Origin: Mangrovibacterium marinum
Lineage (GTDB): Bacteria; Bacteroidota; Bacteroidia; Bacteroidales; Prolixibacteraceae
DNA length: 64,000 nucleotides
Direction of reading: 5' to 3'
Assembly: GCF_003046625.1 (NCBI RefSeq)
Contig: NZ_QAAD01000010.1
Coordinates: forward strand, 105,719 to 169,718
Shown here: positions 9,051-17,501 of the stretch, piece after piece
Layout: the number at the start of each line of letters is the position of its first letter
How positions within the stretch are numbered: the first letter of the stretch is position 1
The notes under the pieces: model-generated
Told to the model about the DNA's origin: nothing
The model's input: the letters and a program-made list of their open reading frames with translations, nothing else
Databases searched by the model: none
Translations under genes and position numbers: made by a program

Positions 9051-10115
9051 ATGATGACAAATGTATTCAAGCTTATGGAATCGATGATGACACCAACGGT
9101 TGTGATGTTGTTGGTGGTGGTATTGTTGATTTTAAATCGGTGGATTTTCAATCGGATGCGATCAGCCGCCTCGGAACGATCAATCACCCGGGGAGCAATA
9201 TCTTTTGTGATTGTGCTGGCCGGGCTGTTGGCTTTCCTGCTTGTGTTGCCTGTCGAAAAGTCGCTGAAAGGGCAGTTGTTAGGCTTTCTGGGGATCGTCC
9301 TCAGTGCCGGAATTGCGTTAAGTTCAACTACTGTTTTAGGGAATCTGATTGCCGGGATCATGAACAACTCCATGAATCGCTTTCGGAACGGCGACCTGAT
9401 CAGGATCGGCGATTTGCACGGGCGAGTCACCAAAAAAAGCATCTTCCATACCGAGATTCAGCTCGAGGACAGTAATTTTATCACCGTTCCCAACCTGTAT
9501 ATTGCCAACAACCCGGTAAAATTAATTCGCAAAACAAATAGTGTTTTGGCCACAACGGTGTCGCTGGGCTACGACCTGCCGCGCGCTCAGGTGGAAAAAG
9601 CGCTTAAAGAGGCTGCCCTTGCCGCCGGATTGTCAGATCCTTATGTGTATATCACCGGCTTGGGCGATTTTTCGGTCGTTTACAAGGTCCACGGGTTTTT
9701 GGACGATAGCGGCAAGTATTTTAGCGCTAGTTCGTTGCTCAACGCGATGGTGATGGATAAATTACACGAGGCGAAGATTGAGATTGTGTCGCCGGCGTTT
9801 ATGTATCAGCGGCGAGCCGATGACAAGGTTTTTGTCCCGCGGCAGCTTGCAGCGGATCGGGGGGAGGCTGATCGCAGCTCACCGGAGGATCAGGTGTTTG
9901 ACGAAGCGATAAAGTCTGAAAAAATTGAGGCGAAAAAGGACTACTTGCGCGAGATCGATCGGCAGCAGGAAGCCTTAAAAGAGCAGTTGAAGCAACTAAA
10001 AGACGAGCGGGAGATCGAAAAAATCAAATCGACGATATCGATGAATGAGGCCTTGAAAGAGCGTCTGGCGAAAAGTATCCGCGAGCAGATCGACCGCGAT
10101 AAGGAGACGGATTGA
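9051..10115 (+). CDS. MscS-family mechanosensitive ion channel
   Basis: This small-conductance mechanosensitive channel protects against hypo-osmotic shock. Three hydrophobic helices fill residues ~10-115; the pore helix is Gly/Ala rich (LSAGIALSSTTVLGNLIAGIM). The MscS beta domain follows (NGDLIRIGDLHGRV.., TVPNLYIANNP), then the alpha/beta domain and a ~90-residue charged coiled-coil tail ending DRDKETD. The start at 9051 (ATGATG) is preferred; the frame is open further upstream only through a TTG at 8985, and the residues this adds look non-coding. The 3' end of this gene is repeated 881 bp downstream, beyond the ParDE module. Confidence 0.85.
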   Translation: MMTNVFKLMESMMTPTVVMLLVVVLLILNRWIFNRMRSAASERSITRGAISFVIVLAGLLAFLLVLPVEKSLKGQLLGFLGIVLSAGIALSSTTVLGNLIAGIMNNSMNRFRNGDLIRIGDLHGRVTKKSIFHTEIQLEDSNFITVPNLYIANNPVKLIRKTNSVLATTVSLGYDLPRAQVEKALKEAALAAGLSDPYVYITGLGDFSVVYKVHGFLDDSGKYFSASSLLNAMVMDKLHEAKIEIVSPAFMYQRRADDKVFVPRQLAADRGEADRSSPEDQVFDEAIKSEKIEAKKDYLREIDRQQEALKEQLKQLKDEREIEKIKSTISMNEALKERLAKSIREQIDRDKETD

Positions 10116-10147
10116 CAGTTGCGAAGGTTCAACAGCTCAGCTGGTGC
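10084..10147 (+). repeat. Direct repeat, copy 1 (3' end of the MscS gene)
   Basis: 64 bp covering the last 32 bp of the MscS gene and the 32 bp after its stop. It matches 10965-11028 at 54 of 64 positions without gaps. The copies bracket the ParDE toxin-antitoxin pair. Confidence 0.9.
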
Positions 10148-10286
10148 CCCCCTTTGTCTGCTCGAGCAAGTGACCGTTAGCTGTCTTTTATGCCATACCC
10201 GAAAATTTTATCTGTAAACTATTCAAGGTGTTTATGTTGTGGATGATAACTGCTTGTGGTGTTAGGTTCAATTATAGTGGGAAATT

Positions 10287-10332
10287 GCAAATGCGTTACA
10301 TTTGCTGTTTTTACCCAAAATTGGTAACTTTG
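10287..10332 (+). promoter_or_regulatory. parDE promoter with overlapping operator palindromes
   Basis: A TTTG (10301-10304) and TAACTTTG (10325-10332) separated by 20 bp form a good Bacteroidota sigma promoter, ending 16 bp before the ParD start. Two inverted repeats overlap it: GCAAATG/CATTTGC (10287-10293 and 10299-10305) and TTACC/GGTAA (10311-10315 and 10323-10327). ParD-type antitoxins have a ribbon-helix-helix DNA-binding fold and usually repress their own promoter, so these are likely operators. Confidence 0.7.
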
Positions 10333-10348
10333 AGTAAAATCATTTAAA

Positions 10349-10597
10349 ATGAAAAATACATCGATATCACTTGGGAGTTATTTTGATCAATTTGTACAAT
10401 CTCAAGTATCTTCTGGTCGATATAAAAATGTAAGCGAAGTCATTCGCGCAGGACTTCGGCTTTTAGAAAATGAAGAAAGTAAAGTAATTGCTTTAAAAAA
10501 TGCTATTCAGGAAGGATTAAACAGTCCACGAGTAGAAGATTTTGATTTTGATGAAAATCTAAAAAAACTTAAAGCAGAGAAGAGAAAAAATGGCTAA
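10349..10597 (+). CDS. parD: ParD-like antitoxin (type II)
   Basis: This 82-residue protein has the CopG/ParD ribbon-helix-helix pattern. An N-terminal beta strand (NTSISLGSYF) is followed by the helix pair with SGRYKNVSEVIRAGLRLLE, then an acidic C-terminal tail that would wrap the toxin. It should bind and neutralise the ParE-like product of the next gene and autoregulate the operon through the palindromes at 10287-10327. Its stop overlaps the toxin start by 8 bp. This region is more AT-rich than the flanking MscS and V-ATPase genes, which fits a transferred module. Confidence 0.9.
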   Translation: MKNTSISLGSYFDQFVQSQVSSGRYKNVSEVIRAGLRLLENEESKVIALKNAIQEGLNSPRVEDFDFDENLKKLKAEKRKNG

Positions 10598-10889
10598 AGT
10601 TATTTTAAGACAAGAAGCCATTGATGATTTAAATGATATTTGGGATTATACGTTTGAACAATGGGACGAAAAACAGGCCGATAAATATTATTCAATGTTG
10701 AAATTTGCGTGTAAGGAAATTGGAGGTAATCCTGAAATTGGTCGGGAATATCTTGCAATAAGTGCCAATTTATTCGGATTTAAATCTGGGAAACACATCA
10801 TTTTCTACGATCTAATTTCAAAAGATGAGATAGAGATTGTTAGGATATTACACGAAAGAATGGATTTAAAGATCAGGCTGACAGAATAA
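10590..10889 (+). CDS. parE: ParE-like toxin (RelE/ParE superfamily)
   Basis: This 99-residue protein has the ParE layout: an N-terminal strand (KVILRQEA), two antiparallel helices (IDDLNDIWDYTFEQW..YYSMLKFACKEI), GREYL, and a C-terminal beta sheet with HIIFYDLI and IVRILHERMDL. ParE toxins typically poison DNA gyrase; RelE relatives cleave mRNA. The ParD pairing and the absence of the RelE catalytic cluster favour the ParE type. It overlaps its antitoxin by 8 bp. Intact start, length and partner suggest a functional module. Confidence 0.9.
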   Translation: MAKVILRQEAIDDLNDIWDYTFEQWDEKQADKYYSMLKFACKEIGGNPEIGREYLAISANLFGFKSGKHIIFYDLISKDEIEIVRILHERMDLKIRLTE

Positions 10890-11200
10890 TCACTTAGTCT
10901 CAAATCAAGCATCGCTTGCATACGCATGTCTCCGGCTTACATAGGATCAACGGGTTTATCCGCTAGCAGATTGACCGCGATCAGGATCCGGATTGATCGT
11001 TGCGAAGGTTTAACCGCTCAACTTGTGCGCAAGCGTGGTTATTGGCTTGCAAACCCGAAATGACTGTTGCACAACAGGCGGCAACAAGGCCCTTTAGCTC
11101 CCGAACCTGTTTTATAAAAGTGCCGATTGTTGCATTCAGTTTGGATGGATGTCGTATTATTGAAAGAGTTGTTACCTCAAATCTAACAAAAAACGAAGCT
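10890..11200. other. Intergenic region after ParDE with MscS 3' remnant
   Basis: About 310 bp. It contains the second copy of the MscS 3' end (10965-11028). A longer frame for the next gene is open through this region from 11000, but it includes the repeat and lacks coding character, so I did not use it. Confidence 0.6.
10965..11028 (+). pseudogene. Direct repeat, copy 2: remnant of an MscS gene 3' end
   Basis: This segment aligns to 10084-10147 with 10 mismatches in 64 bp. In the corresponding frame it still reads QIDRDQDPD followed by a stop at the same point, against QIDRDKETD in the intact gene. It is the 3' tip of a second, otherwise missing MscS copy or a duplicated gene end. Confidence 0.75.
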
Positions 11201-11620
11201 ATGAAACTGAGTGCACAAAATCGAATGAAAGGCATCGTTCTTGCCATCACGGAAGGACTGGTGATTTCGGAAATAAATATAGAGCTTGATAACGGAATTC
11301 TGGTTGACGCGCTGATTACCAATAGTGCGGTTGAAAGTTTAGAGCTGGAACGCGAAGGTGAAGTGCTGGTGTGTGTGAACGCGGCTAGTGTGATGCTTGC
11401 TGCGGGCGATGTTCAAATTAGTGCACGAAATATCTTTCCCGGAAAAATCGAATCGATTACTGATGGAATGGTCAGCACGCAGGTGGTGCTAAACCTGGGG
11501 CGCGGATCGGAGCTTACTGCACTGATCAGTAAGTCGTCGGCCGACGAGATGGAGCTGGCTGTGGGGCAGGAGCTCGTCGCGGTGGTGAATGCCTGGTCGG
11601 TAACGCTGGGGCTCACCTAA
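11201..11620 (+). CDS. Molbindin-like protein with two TOBE domains
   Basis: This 139-residue protein consists of two tandem TOBE/Mop repeats, each starting with an SAxN/SARN phrase (SAQNRMKG at residue ~4, SARNIFPG at ~72) and ending with an A-x-SVxL strand. Free-standing di-Mop proteins bind molybdate or tungstate oligomerically and serve as an intracellular store or buffer. The start at 11201 gives exactly the two repeats; upstream sequence in frame is unlike the family. No molybdate transporter or cofactor genes are nearby. Confidence 0.85.
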   Translation: MKLSAQNRMKGIVLAITEGLVISEINIELDNGILVDALITNSAVESLELEREGEVLVCVNAASVMLAAGDVQISARNIFPGKIESITDGMVSTQVVLNLGRGSELTALISKSSADEMELAVGQELVAVVNAWSVTLGLT

Positions 11621-11963
11621 GCGCGGCAAACTACCGATGCAGATGCCGGTGGTTTTCGTTTGGTAGCTGTTGTTAACCCAATATCAATGTCTACAATCTT
11701 GTAGGCAACGAGTCCCGGAAGCCTACAAAAATGTTAGATTTGAAATCCGTCGAAGCCGAAAGGTGTTGATCTTCAATGCTGGCTTTCCTTCTTTTGTTTA
11801 TGGCGCGTTATCTGTTGCGTGAATAACTGTTTTTGCATCATGAGACTGTGGCGCCAACGCAAAAAGGTCATTGTGCAGTGCTGCCCGGCCGGGGTCGATT
11901 GGTGAAGGCTGTAGTTTGGCTCTGCCGCATGATGCCAATGAAATAACTATCAAAAGATTCAGT
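11621..11963. other. Intergenic region with a short hairpin
   Basis: About 340 bp without a recognisable gene. An 8-bp inverted repeat, TTGTAGGC/GCCTACAA (11699-11706 and 11721-11728), could form a hairpin but has no T-run. The frame of the next gene is open back to 11871 but without a plausible start context. Confidence 0.5.
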
Positions 11964-12479
11964 ATGAGTAGGATTAATCGTGAATTGCAATCGATCAGTT
12001 TTGAGCCAATTGGCGTGATCTACACGCCCCATGTCGATTTGGTGAATATGCCTGTTCAGCCGGTAGGGGCCAAAGGTGTCGAGGGCCATTTCGAGTTAAA
12101 ACCCGAACTCGCCCAGGGTTTAACTGATCTGGACGGATTCTCGCATATCACCCTCATTTATTTTCTGCACGAAGTGGGGGGCTACGATCTGATGGTGAAA
12201 CCGTTTATGGATGATCGGAAGCACGGAATTTTTGCCACGCGCTCGCCCAAGCGTCCTTGTGCCATTGGCCTGTCAACGGTTCGTTTGTTACGCATCGAAG
12301 AGAATAAGCTGTTCTTTGAAGGAGCCGATATGTTAACCGGTACTCCCTTGCTCGATATTAAACCTTTTTTCAGGCAGACCGATAACCGCCCCGAGGCCAT
12401 CTCGGGCTGGTTGGATGAAAAGGACGAAACACTCGCGCATTCCCAGCGGTCAGACGATCGCTTTGTTCAATCGCGTTGA
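11964..12479 (+). CDS. trmO: tRNA (N6-threonylcarbamoyladenosine37-N6)-methyltransferase TrmO
   Basis: This 171-residue TsaA/TrmO-family protein methylates t6A37 to m6t6A in tRNA-Thr using S-adenosylmethionine, with an unusual beta-barrel fold. Family marks are FEPIGVIYTPH near the N-terminus, the LDGFSHITLIYFLH segment, and the FATRSPKRPCAIGLSTVRLL stretch that forms the SAM site, followed by GADMLTGTPLLDIKPF. The start at 11964 places the first family motif close to the N-terminus as usual; the frame is open back to 11871. It is monocistronic as far as can be seen. Confidence 0.9.
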   Translation: MSRINRELQSISFEPIGVIYTPHVDLVNMPVQPVGAKGVEGHFELKPELAQGLTDLDGFSHITLIYFLHEVGGYDLMVKPFMDDRKHGIFATRSPKRPCAIGLSTVRLLRIEENKLFFEGADMLTGTPLLDIKPFFRQTDNRPEAISGWLDEKDETLAHSQRSDDRFVQSR

Positions 12480-12876
12480 AAAGCAGAATCAATTAAGTTG
12501 ATAAAAATAGGATTATGAAGGCCTAAGCTGTGGTGCCGGATGCTTTGCCGCTCTGAGGTCGGTTGATGAGGCCGCGACTCGGGAAGGCGTTCTATTATCT
12601 CGTCGATTTTTTTTGTGGATATTCAGCTTTTAAAGCTCGTCGCCGATGAACCAAATAAACAATAAACCGTTATTCCTCCTTAGTTCTCGTTTTTTAATTT
12701 TTTTATTTCTTAACATGAAATTGGGTAATTTTCACTAAACTTATCGACGTTTTTTTTGCGCCCGGGGAGCATTGTTCGCGCGATTACCGAACAGCTTTTC
12801 GTTGTTTTTGCGACTTTAAAATTCAGAACGACTGATATTTAGTTAGTCTAATTACCGATACATAAACTAATAGAAC
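12480..12876. other. Intergenic region upstream of the V-ATPase operon
   Basis: About 400 bp, AT-rich in its second half, expected to carry the V-ATPase promoter. A TAATTTTC (around 12726) is a near match to the -7 consensus but lacks a convincing upstream TTG. No gene was recognised. Confidence 0.5.
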
Positions 12877-13479
12877 ATGGAAAACAGACTTCAGGAATTA
12901 ACTGAAAAAATCTACCGTGAAGGAGTGGAGAAAGGCAATGAGGAAGCAAACCGAATTATAGACCAGGCCACCGACGAGGCCAGGCAGCTTACTCAGCAGG
13001 CTGAGCAGGATGCCCGGGCGATTCTGGAAAAAGCCCGCAAGGAGGCATCCGACATGCGTCGCAGCATTCAGGCCGAATTAAAATTATCGTACGAGCAGGC
13101 TGTCTCTACCCTCAAGCAGGAAATAGCTCAATTGATCAGTGACTCGATTGTCGACAAAGCAAGCCAACAAACAATTAACGACAAGAATTTTTTCAACACA
13201 TTTTTACTCAAACTTGCCGGTAGCTGGAGCGAAACGCAGGATTTACGGCTTTCGATTCCCGAAAACGACGAGCAGGGCATTGAAGCTTATCTGGCGAAAA
13301 ACGCTTCCGAGATCTTAAAGAAGGGCCTGAGGGTTGAAAAAGTGGCCGGAATAAAGACGGGCTTCCAGCTCGGACCTGCCGATGGCAGCTACAAAGTGAG
13401 CTTTACCGATACCGAGTTTGAAAACTTTTTGAAAGAGTTGCTGCGCCCTCGCGTAGCCAAACTGCTTTTCGAAAACTAA
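12877..13479 (+). CDS. ntpE: V-type ATPase subunit E
   Basis: This 200-residue protein has a long, charged N-terminal helix rich in Glu/Gln/Ala/Arg (residues ~1-95). A compact C-terminal domain follows, the architecture of peripheral-stalk subunit E. In the complex it forms part of the stator linking the A3B3 head to subunit I. It is the first gene of a seven-gene operon; the next gene begins 13 bp after its stop. No separate G/H stalk partner is recognisable in the operon. Confidence 0.85.
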   Translation: MENRLQELTEKIYREGVEKGNEEANRIIDQATDEARQLTQQAEQDARAILEKARKEASDMRRSIQAELKLSYEQAVSTLKQEIAQLISDSIVDKASQQTINDKNFFNTFLLKLAGSWSETQDLRLSIPENDEQGIEAYLAKNASEILKKGLRVEKVAGIKTGFQLGPADGSYKVSFTDTEFENFLKELLRPRVAKLLFEN

Positions 13480-13492
13480 TCAGTTCGCAGAT

Positions 13493-14344
13493 ATGAGCCA
13501 ATATTACTATCTGGTATCCGGACTGCCGGAATTGTCTCCGGATGACCACAGGGTTCCTGTAAGTATGACTGAGCTGAAGGAGCTGCTGATTGAAAACCTG
13601 AGCGCCGCGGATTTGGAGCTGATCAAGCTGTTTTTTCTGAAATACGATAATCAGAACCTGCTGGCTTACCTGGCTAGCTCCGAAAGCGAGTTGAATGCGC
13701 TGGGAAACCTCTCGGGTGTGCAACTGGGCGAGATTATTCGCGAGAATAAAGAGCTTGAACGCCCTGCGGTGCCCGCCATGCCTCCCTATTTTGTGCCCTT
13801 CCTGCAAGCTTACCTGGCCGATAAGCAGGTGGAGCAGTTCCCCGAGCTTTCGGCCGAGGATCAGCTGGCAAGCTTGTACTACGATTATGCCTGCCAGTGC
13901 GATAATCCCTTTATCGCCAACTTTTTTCGCTTCATGTTGAATGTGAAAAATATCCTGATTGCACACCAATGCCGCATCTCTGGTTACGACCTGTCGCAAA
14001 CCATTGTTGGCGACAACGACATTGCCCGGCTGATACGGACCAGCAACGCTAAAGATTTTGGCTTGAGTGGTGAACTGGATTATCTGGACGATGTGCTTCA
14101 GATTGCAGAGGAGGAAAATCTGTTGGAACGCGAGATGAACCTGGATGAGCTGATCTGGAACTACCTGGACGAAAATTCATTCTTCCACTATTTCTCGGTT
14201 GAACGAGTCTTTACCTATCTGATCAAAATTGATATGCTCGGCCGTTGGGAAAATATGCGCCGGCAAGATGGCCAGACGGTATTCCGTCGTGTTATCGGTG
14301 GCTACAAAAAAGCTTACCGGTTTGCTGATGAGTTTAAAGTGTAA
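13493..14344 (+). CDS. DUF2764 protein, V-ATPase operon (probable subunit C equivalent)
   Basis: The 283-residue protein begins MSQYYYLVSGLPEL and is helical and acidic throughout, matching the DUF2764 family found in V-ATPase operons of Bacteroidota and spirochaetes. Its position between E and A is where subunit C (the d-type connector between the head's central stalk and the K ring) is encoded in other V/A-ATPase operons. I therefore infer a connector role. It has no catalytic motifs. Confidence 0.8.
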   Translation: MSQYYYLVSGLPELSPDDHRVPVSMTELKELLIENLSAADLELIKLFFLKYDNQNLLAYLASSESELNALGNLSGVQLGEIIRENKELERPAVPAMPPYFVPFLQAYLADKQVEQFPELSAEDQLASLYYDYACQCDNPFIANFFRFMLNVKNILIAHQCRISGYDLSQTIVGDNDIARLIRTSNAKDFGLSGELDYLDDVLQIAEEENLLEREMNLDELIWNYLDENSFFHYFSVERVFTYLIKIDMLGRWENMRRQDGQTVFRRVIGGYKKAYRFADEFKV

Positions 14345-14382
14345 TGAAATAAAATCAAAAAAAAGTATACAAAATATTGCGT

Positions 14383-16137
14383 ATGGCAGCCAAAGGAAAA
14401 GTAAAAGGAGTCATTGCCAACCTGGTTATTGTTGAAGCAACCGAGGCAATCTCCCAAAACGAAATATGCTACATTGCTGTGGGCGACCGCAGACTGATGG
14501 CTGAAGTCATTAAAGTAATCGGGACAAATGTTTATGTGCAGGTGTTCGAAAGTACCCGGGGAATGCGTGTTGGCGACCAGGTAGAATTTGCCGGTCACCT
14601 GCTGGAGGTAACCCTGGGGCCCGGAATCCTGTCGAAAAACTACGATGGCCTGCAAAACGACCTGGACAAAATGCACGGCGTCTTTCTCAAACGGGGGGAG
14701 TATACCTTCCCGCTGGATGAGGATAAATTGTGGGACTTCAAACCCCTGGCCAAAGCAGGCGACCCGGTGGAGGCCGGAAGCTGGCTGGGCGAGGTAGACG
14801 AAAACTATCAGCCCCACAAAATTATGGTTCCCTTTGTGTTTGAAGGAAGCTACACGGTGAAAAAAGTAGCCGAAGCAGGACAGTACACCATCAGCGACCA
14901 GATAGCGGTGCTCACCGACAAGGATGGGCAGGAAATTCCGGTGACCATGATGCAGAAATGGCCGGTGAAAAGAGCCATTAAAGCGTATCGCGAAAAACCC
15001 CGCCCATTTAAGTTGCTCGAAACCGGCGTGCGCACCATCGATACGGTAAACCCCATTGCCGAAGGGGGAACAGGTTTTATCCCCGGCCCCTTTGGTACCG
15101 GAAAAACCGTGTTGCAGCACGCCATATCCAAGCAGGCTGAAGCCGACATCGTGATTATTGCGGCCTGTGGCGAACGGGCCAACGAGGTGGTTGAAATCTT
15201 CACCGAATTTCCGGAGCTGGACGACCCGCATACCGGTCGTAAGTTGATGGAACGGACAACGATTATTGCCAACACTTCGAACATGCCGGTTGCTGCCCGC
15301 GAAGCATCGGTGTACACAGCCATGACCCTGGCCGAATACTACCGGGCCATGGGCTTGCGTGTGTTGCTGATGGCCGATTCAACCTCGCGTTGGGCACAGG
15401 CTTTGCGCGAGATGTCCAATCGTCTGGAAGAGCTTCCCGGACCGGATGCCTTCCCGATGGACTTGTCGGCCGTAATTGCCAACTTCTATGCCCGTGCCGG
15501 CTACGTGTACCTGAACAATGGTGCAACCGGTTCCATAACCTTTATTGGTACGGTGTCGCCGGCCGGGGGGAACCTGAAAGAGCCGGTTACCGAATCGACC
15601 AAAAAAGCAGCACGTTGTTTCTTTGCTCTTCAGCAGTCGCGCGCCGACGGAAAACGTTACCCGGCGATTAACCCGATTGATAGTTATTCGAAATACCTGG
15701 AGTATCCCGAGTTTCAGGATTATATTGCCCAGCGGGTTGATGGCGAATGGGTTGGCAAGGTAAATGAGCTGAAACGAATGCTGCAACGCGGGCTCGAGGT
15801 GAGTGAGCAGATGAACATCCTGGGCGACGACGGTGTACCGTTGGATTATCACTTCACCTTCTGGAAAGCGGAAGTGATTGACTTTGTCATTCTGCAACAG
15901 GATGCCTTCGACAAAATCGATGCGGTAACCCCGCTTGAACGTCAGGAATATATGGTGAACAAGGTGTTGGAAATCTGTCACAGCGACTTTGCCTTCGACT
16001 CGTTTACTGAAGTGGGCCCCTATTTTAAGCGGGTCATTCACTTGCTTCGTCAAATGAACTACTCGGAATTTCAATCAGAGAAGTTCAATGATTATGAGCA
16101 GGAATTGCGTGAAATTGTTTTCGAAGCAGTCAATTAA
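14383..16137 (+). CDS. ntpA: V-type ATPase catalytic subunit A
   Basis: This is the catalytic nucleotide-binding subunit of the A3B3 head, 584 residues. The P-loop GPFGTGKTV is near residue 235, with the acidic GERANEVVEI segment after it. The SRWAQALREM and PAGGNLKEPVT motifs are also present, together with the ~90-residue non-homologous insertion that marks A against F-type beta subunits. The ATG at 14383 is used; the TTG two codons upstream is less likely. The downstream subunit B starts 18 bp after the stop, behind a strong Shine-Dalgarno sequence. Confidence 0.95.
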   Translation: MAAKGKVKGVIANLVIVEATEAISQNEICYIAVGDRRLMAEVIKVIGTNVYVQVFESTRGMRVGDQVEFAGHLLEVTLGPGILSKNYDGLQNDLDKMHGVFLKRGEYTFPLDEDKLWDFKPLAKAGDPVEAGSWLGEVDENYQPHKIMVPFVFEGSYTVKKVAEAGQYTISDQIAVLTDKDGQEIPVTMMQKWPVKRAIKAYREKPRPFKLLETGVRTIDTVNPIAEGGTGFIPGPFGTGKTVLQHAISKQAEADIVIIAACGERANEVVEIFTEFPELDDPHTGRKLMERTTIIANTSNMPVAAREASVYTAMTLAEYYRAMGLRVLLMADSTSRWAQALREMSNRLEELPGPDAFPMDLSAVIANFYARAGYVYLNNGATGSITFIGTVSPAGGNLKEPVTESTKKAARCFFALQQSRADGKRYPAINPIDSYSKYLEYPEFQDYIAQRVDGEWVGKVNELKRMLQRGLEVSEQMNILGDDGVPLDYHFTFWKAEVIDFVILQQDAFDKIDAVTPLERQEYMVNKVLEICHSDFAFDSFTEVGPYFKRVIHLLRQMNYSEFQSEKFNDYEQELREIVFEAVN

Positions 16138-16142
16138 AAAAC

Positions 16143-16148
16143 AGGAGG
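16143..16148 (+). promoter_or_regulatory. Shine-Dalgarno site AGGAGG for subunit B
   Basis: A perfect AGGAGG sits 7 bp before the ATG at 16156. Another GGAGG (18089-18093) precedes subunit I. Strong SD sites are uncommon in Bacteroidota, so this operon may need high or fixed translation ratios for selected subunits. Confidence 0.75.
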
Positions 16149-16155
16149 AACAGAT

Positions 16156-17478
16156 ATGGCAAACAAAGCCTTTCAGAAAATATATACAAAAATTACCCAG
16201 ATAACGAAAGCAACGGTAAGCCTGAAAGCCACTGATGTGGGCTACGACGAGCTGGCTACCATTAACGGAAAGCTGGGGCAGGTGGTAAAAATTATGAACG
16301 ACGAGATTACCCTGCAAGTGTTTGGCGGAACCGAAGGGATTCCCAACGATGCGGAGGTGATCTTCATTGGAAAATCGCCTACATTGAAGGTGAGCGATCA
16401 GCTGGCCGGCCGCTTTTTCGATGCCTTTGGCTATCCTATTGACGGCGGTCCTGATGTGGAAGGTGTTGAAGTGGAGATCGGTGGCCCGTCGGTTAATCCG
16501 GTGCGCCGCAAGCAGCCCAGCGAGTTGATTGCTACGGGTATTGCCGGAATCGATTTGAACAACACGCTGGTGTCGGGGCAAAAAATACCGTTTTTTGCCG
16601 ACCCCGATCAACCCTACAACCAGGTGATGGCTAACGTTGCCCTGCGCGCCAAGGCCGATAAGATTATCCTGGGTGGTATGGGATTAACCAACGACGACTA
16701 CTTGTATTTCAAGCAGGTGTTCGACAATGCCGGTGCACTCGACCGCATCATCAGCTTTGTAAACACCACCGAGAACCCGCCCGTTGAGCGCTTGCTGGTA
16801 CCCGATATGGCCCTGACGGCAGCTGAATATTTTGCAGTTGAGAAAAATGAGAGCGTCCTGGTGCTGCTTACCGACATGACCCTGTATGCCGATGCTTTGT
16901 CGATCGTGTCGAACCGGATGGACCAAATCCCGTCGAAGGATAGTATGCCCGGGTCTCTGTATTCCGACCTGGCGAAGATCTACGAAAAAGCCGTTCAGTT
17001 TCCCGATGGCGGATCAATCACCATCATTGCCGTAACGACCTTGTCGGGCGGCGATATTACCCACGCCATCCCTGATAACACCGGTTATATTACCGAAGGA
17101 CAGCTGTTCCTTCGTCGCGACACAGAAATCGGTAAGGTCATTGTCGATCCTTTCCGAAGTTTGTCGCGCTTAAAACAGCTGGTAATCGGTAAGAAGACGC
17201 GCGAAGACCACCCGCAGGTGATGAACGCAGCCGTACGTTTGTTTGCCGATGCGGCCAATGCGCGTACCAAGCAGGAAAATGGTTTCGACCTGACGGACTA
17301 TGATATGCGAAGCCTTACTTTTGCCCGCGACTATTCCAACGAAATATTGGCCATCGATGTCAATATTAGCACCGAAGAGATGCTGAATACGACCTGGAAC
17401 CTGTTTGGGAAGCATTTTAAGAAGGAAGAGGTTGGGCTGCGCGAAGAATTTGTGACGAAGTATTGGTCTGAAAACTAG
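16156..17478 (+). CDS. ntpB: V-type ATPase subunit B
   Basis: This non-catalytic 440-residue nucleotide-binding homologue alternates with A in the head. It has an alpha/beta ATP-synthase fold with the B-type pattern: a GTEGIPNDAEV barrel segment, SNRMDQIPSKDSMPGSLYSDL, and the TTLSGGDITHAIPDNTGYITEGQ region. The canonical P-loop is absent, as expected for B: the equivalent stretch reads GQKIPFFADPDQPYNQ, which differs from the usual B-type SGSGLPHNE wording. It is followed 23 bp later by subunit D. Confidence 0.95.
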   Translation: MANKAFQKIYTKITQITKATVSLKATDVGYDELATINGKLGQVVKIMNDEITLQVFGGTEGIPNDAEVIFIGKSPTLKVSDQLAGRFFDAFGYPIDGGPDVEGVEVEIGGPSVNPVRRKQPSELIATGIAGIDLNNTLVSGQKIPFFADPDQPYNQVMANVALRAKADKIILGGMGLTNDDYLYFKQVFDNAGALDRIISFVNTTENPPVERLLVPDMALTAAEYFAVEKNESVLVLLTDMTLYADALSIVSNRMDQIPSKDSMPGSLYSDLAKIYEKAVQFPDGGSITIIAVTTLSGGDITHAIPDNTGYITEGQLFLRRDTEIGKVIVDPFRSLSRLKQLVIGKKTREDHPQVMNAAVRLFADAANARTKQENGFDLTDYDMRSLTFARDYSNEILAIDVNISTEEMLNTTWNLFGKHFKKEEVGLREEFVTKYWSEN

Positions 17479-17501
17479 ATCGGGAAACGAAACAAAATCT
17501 T

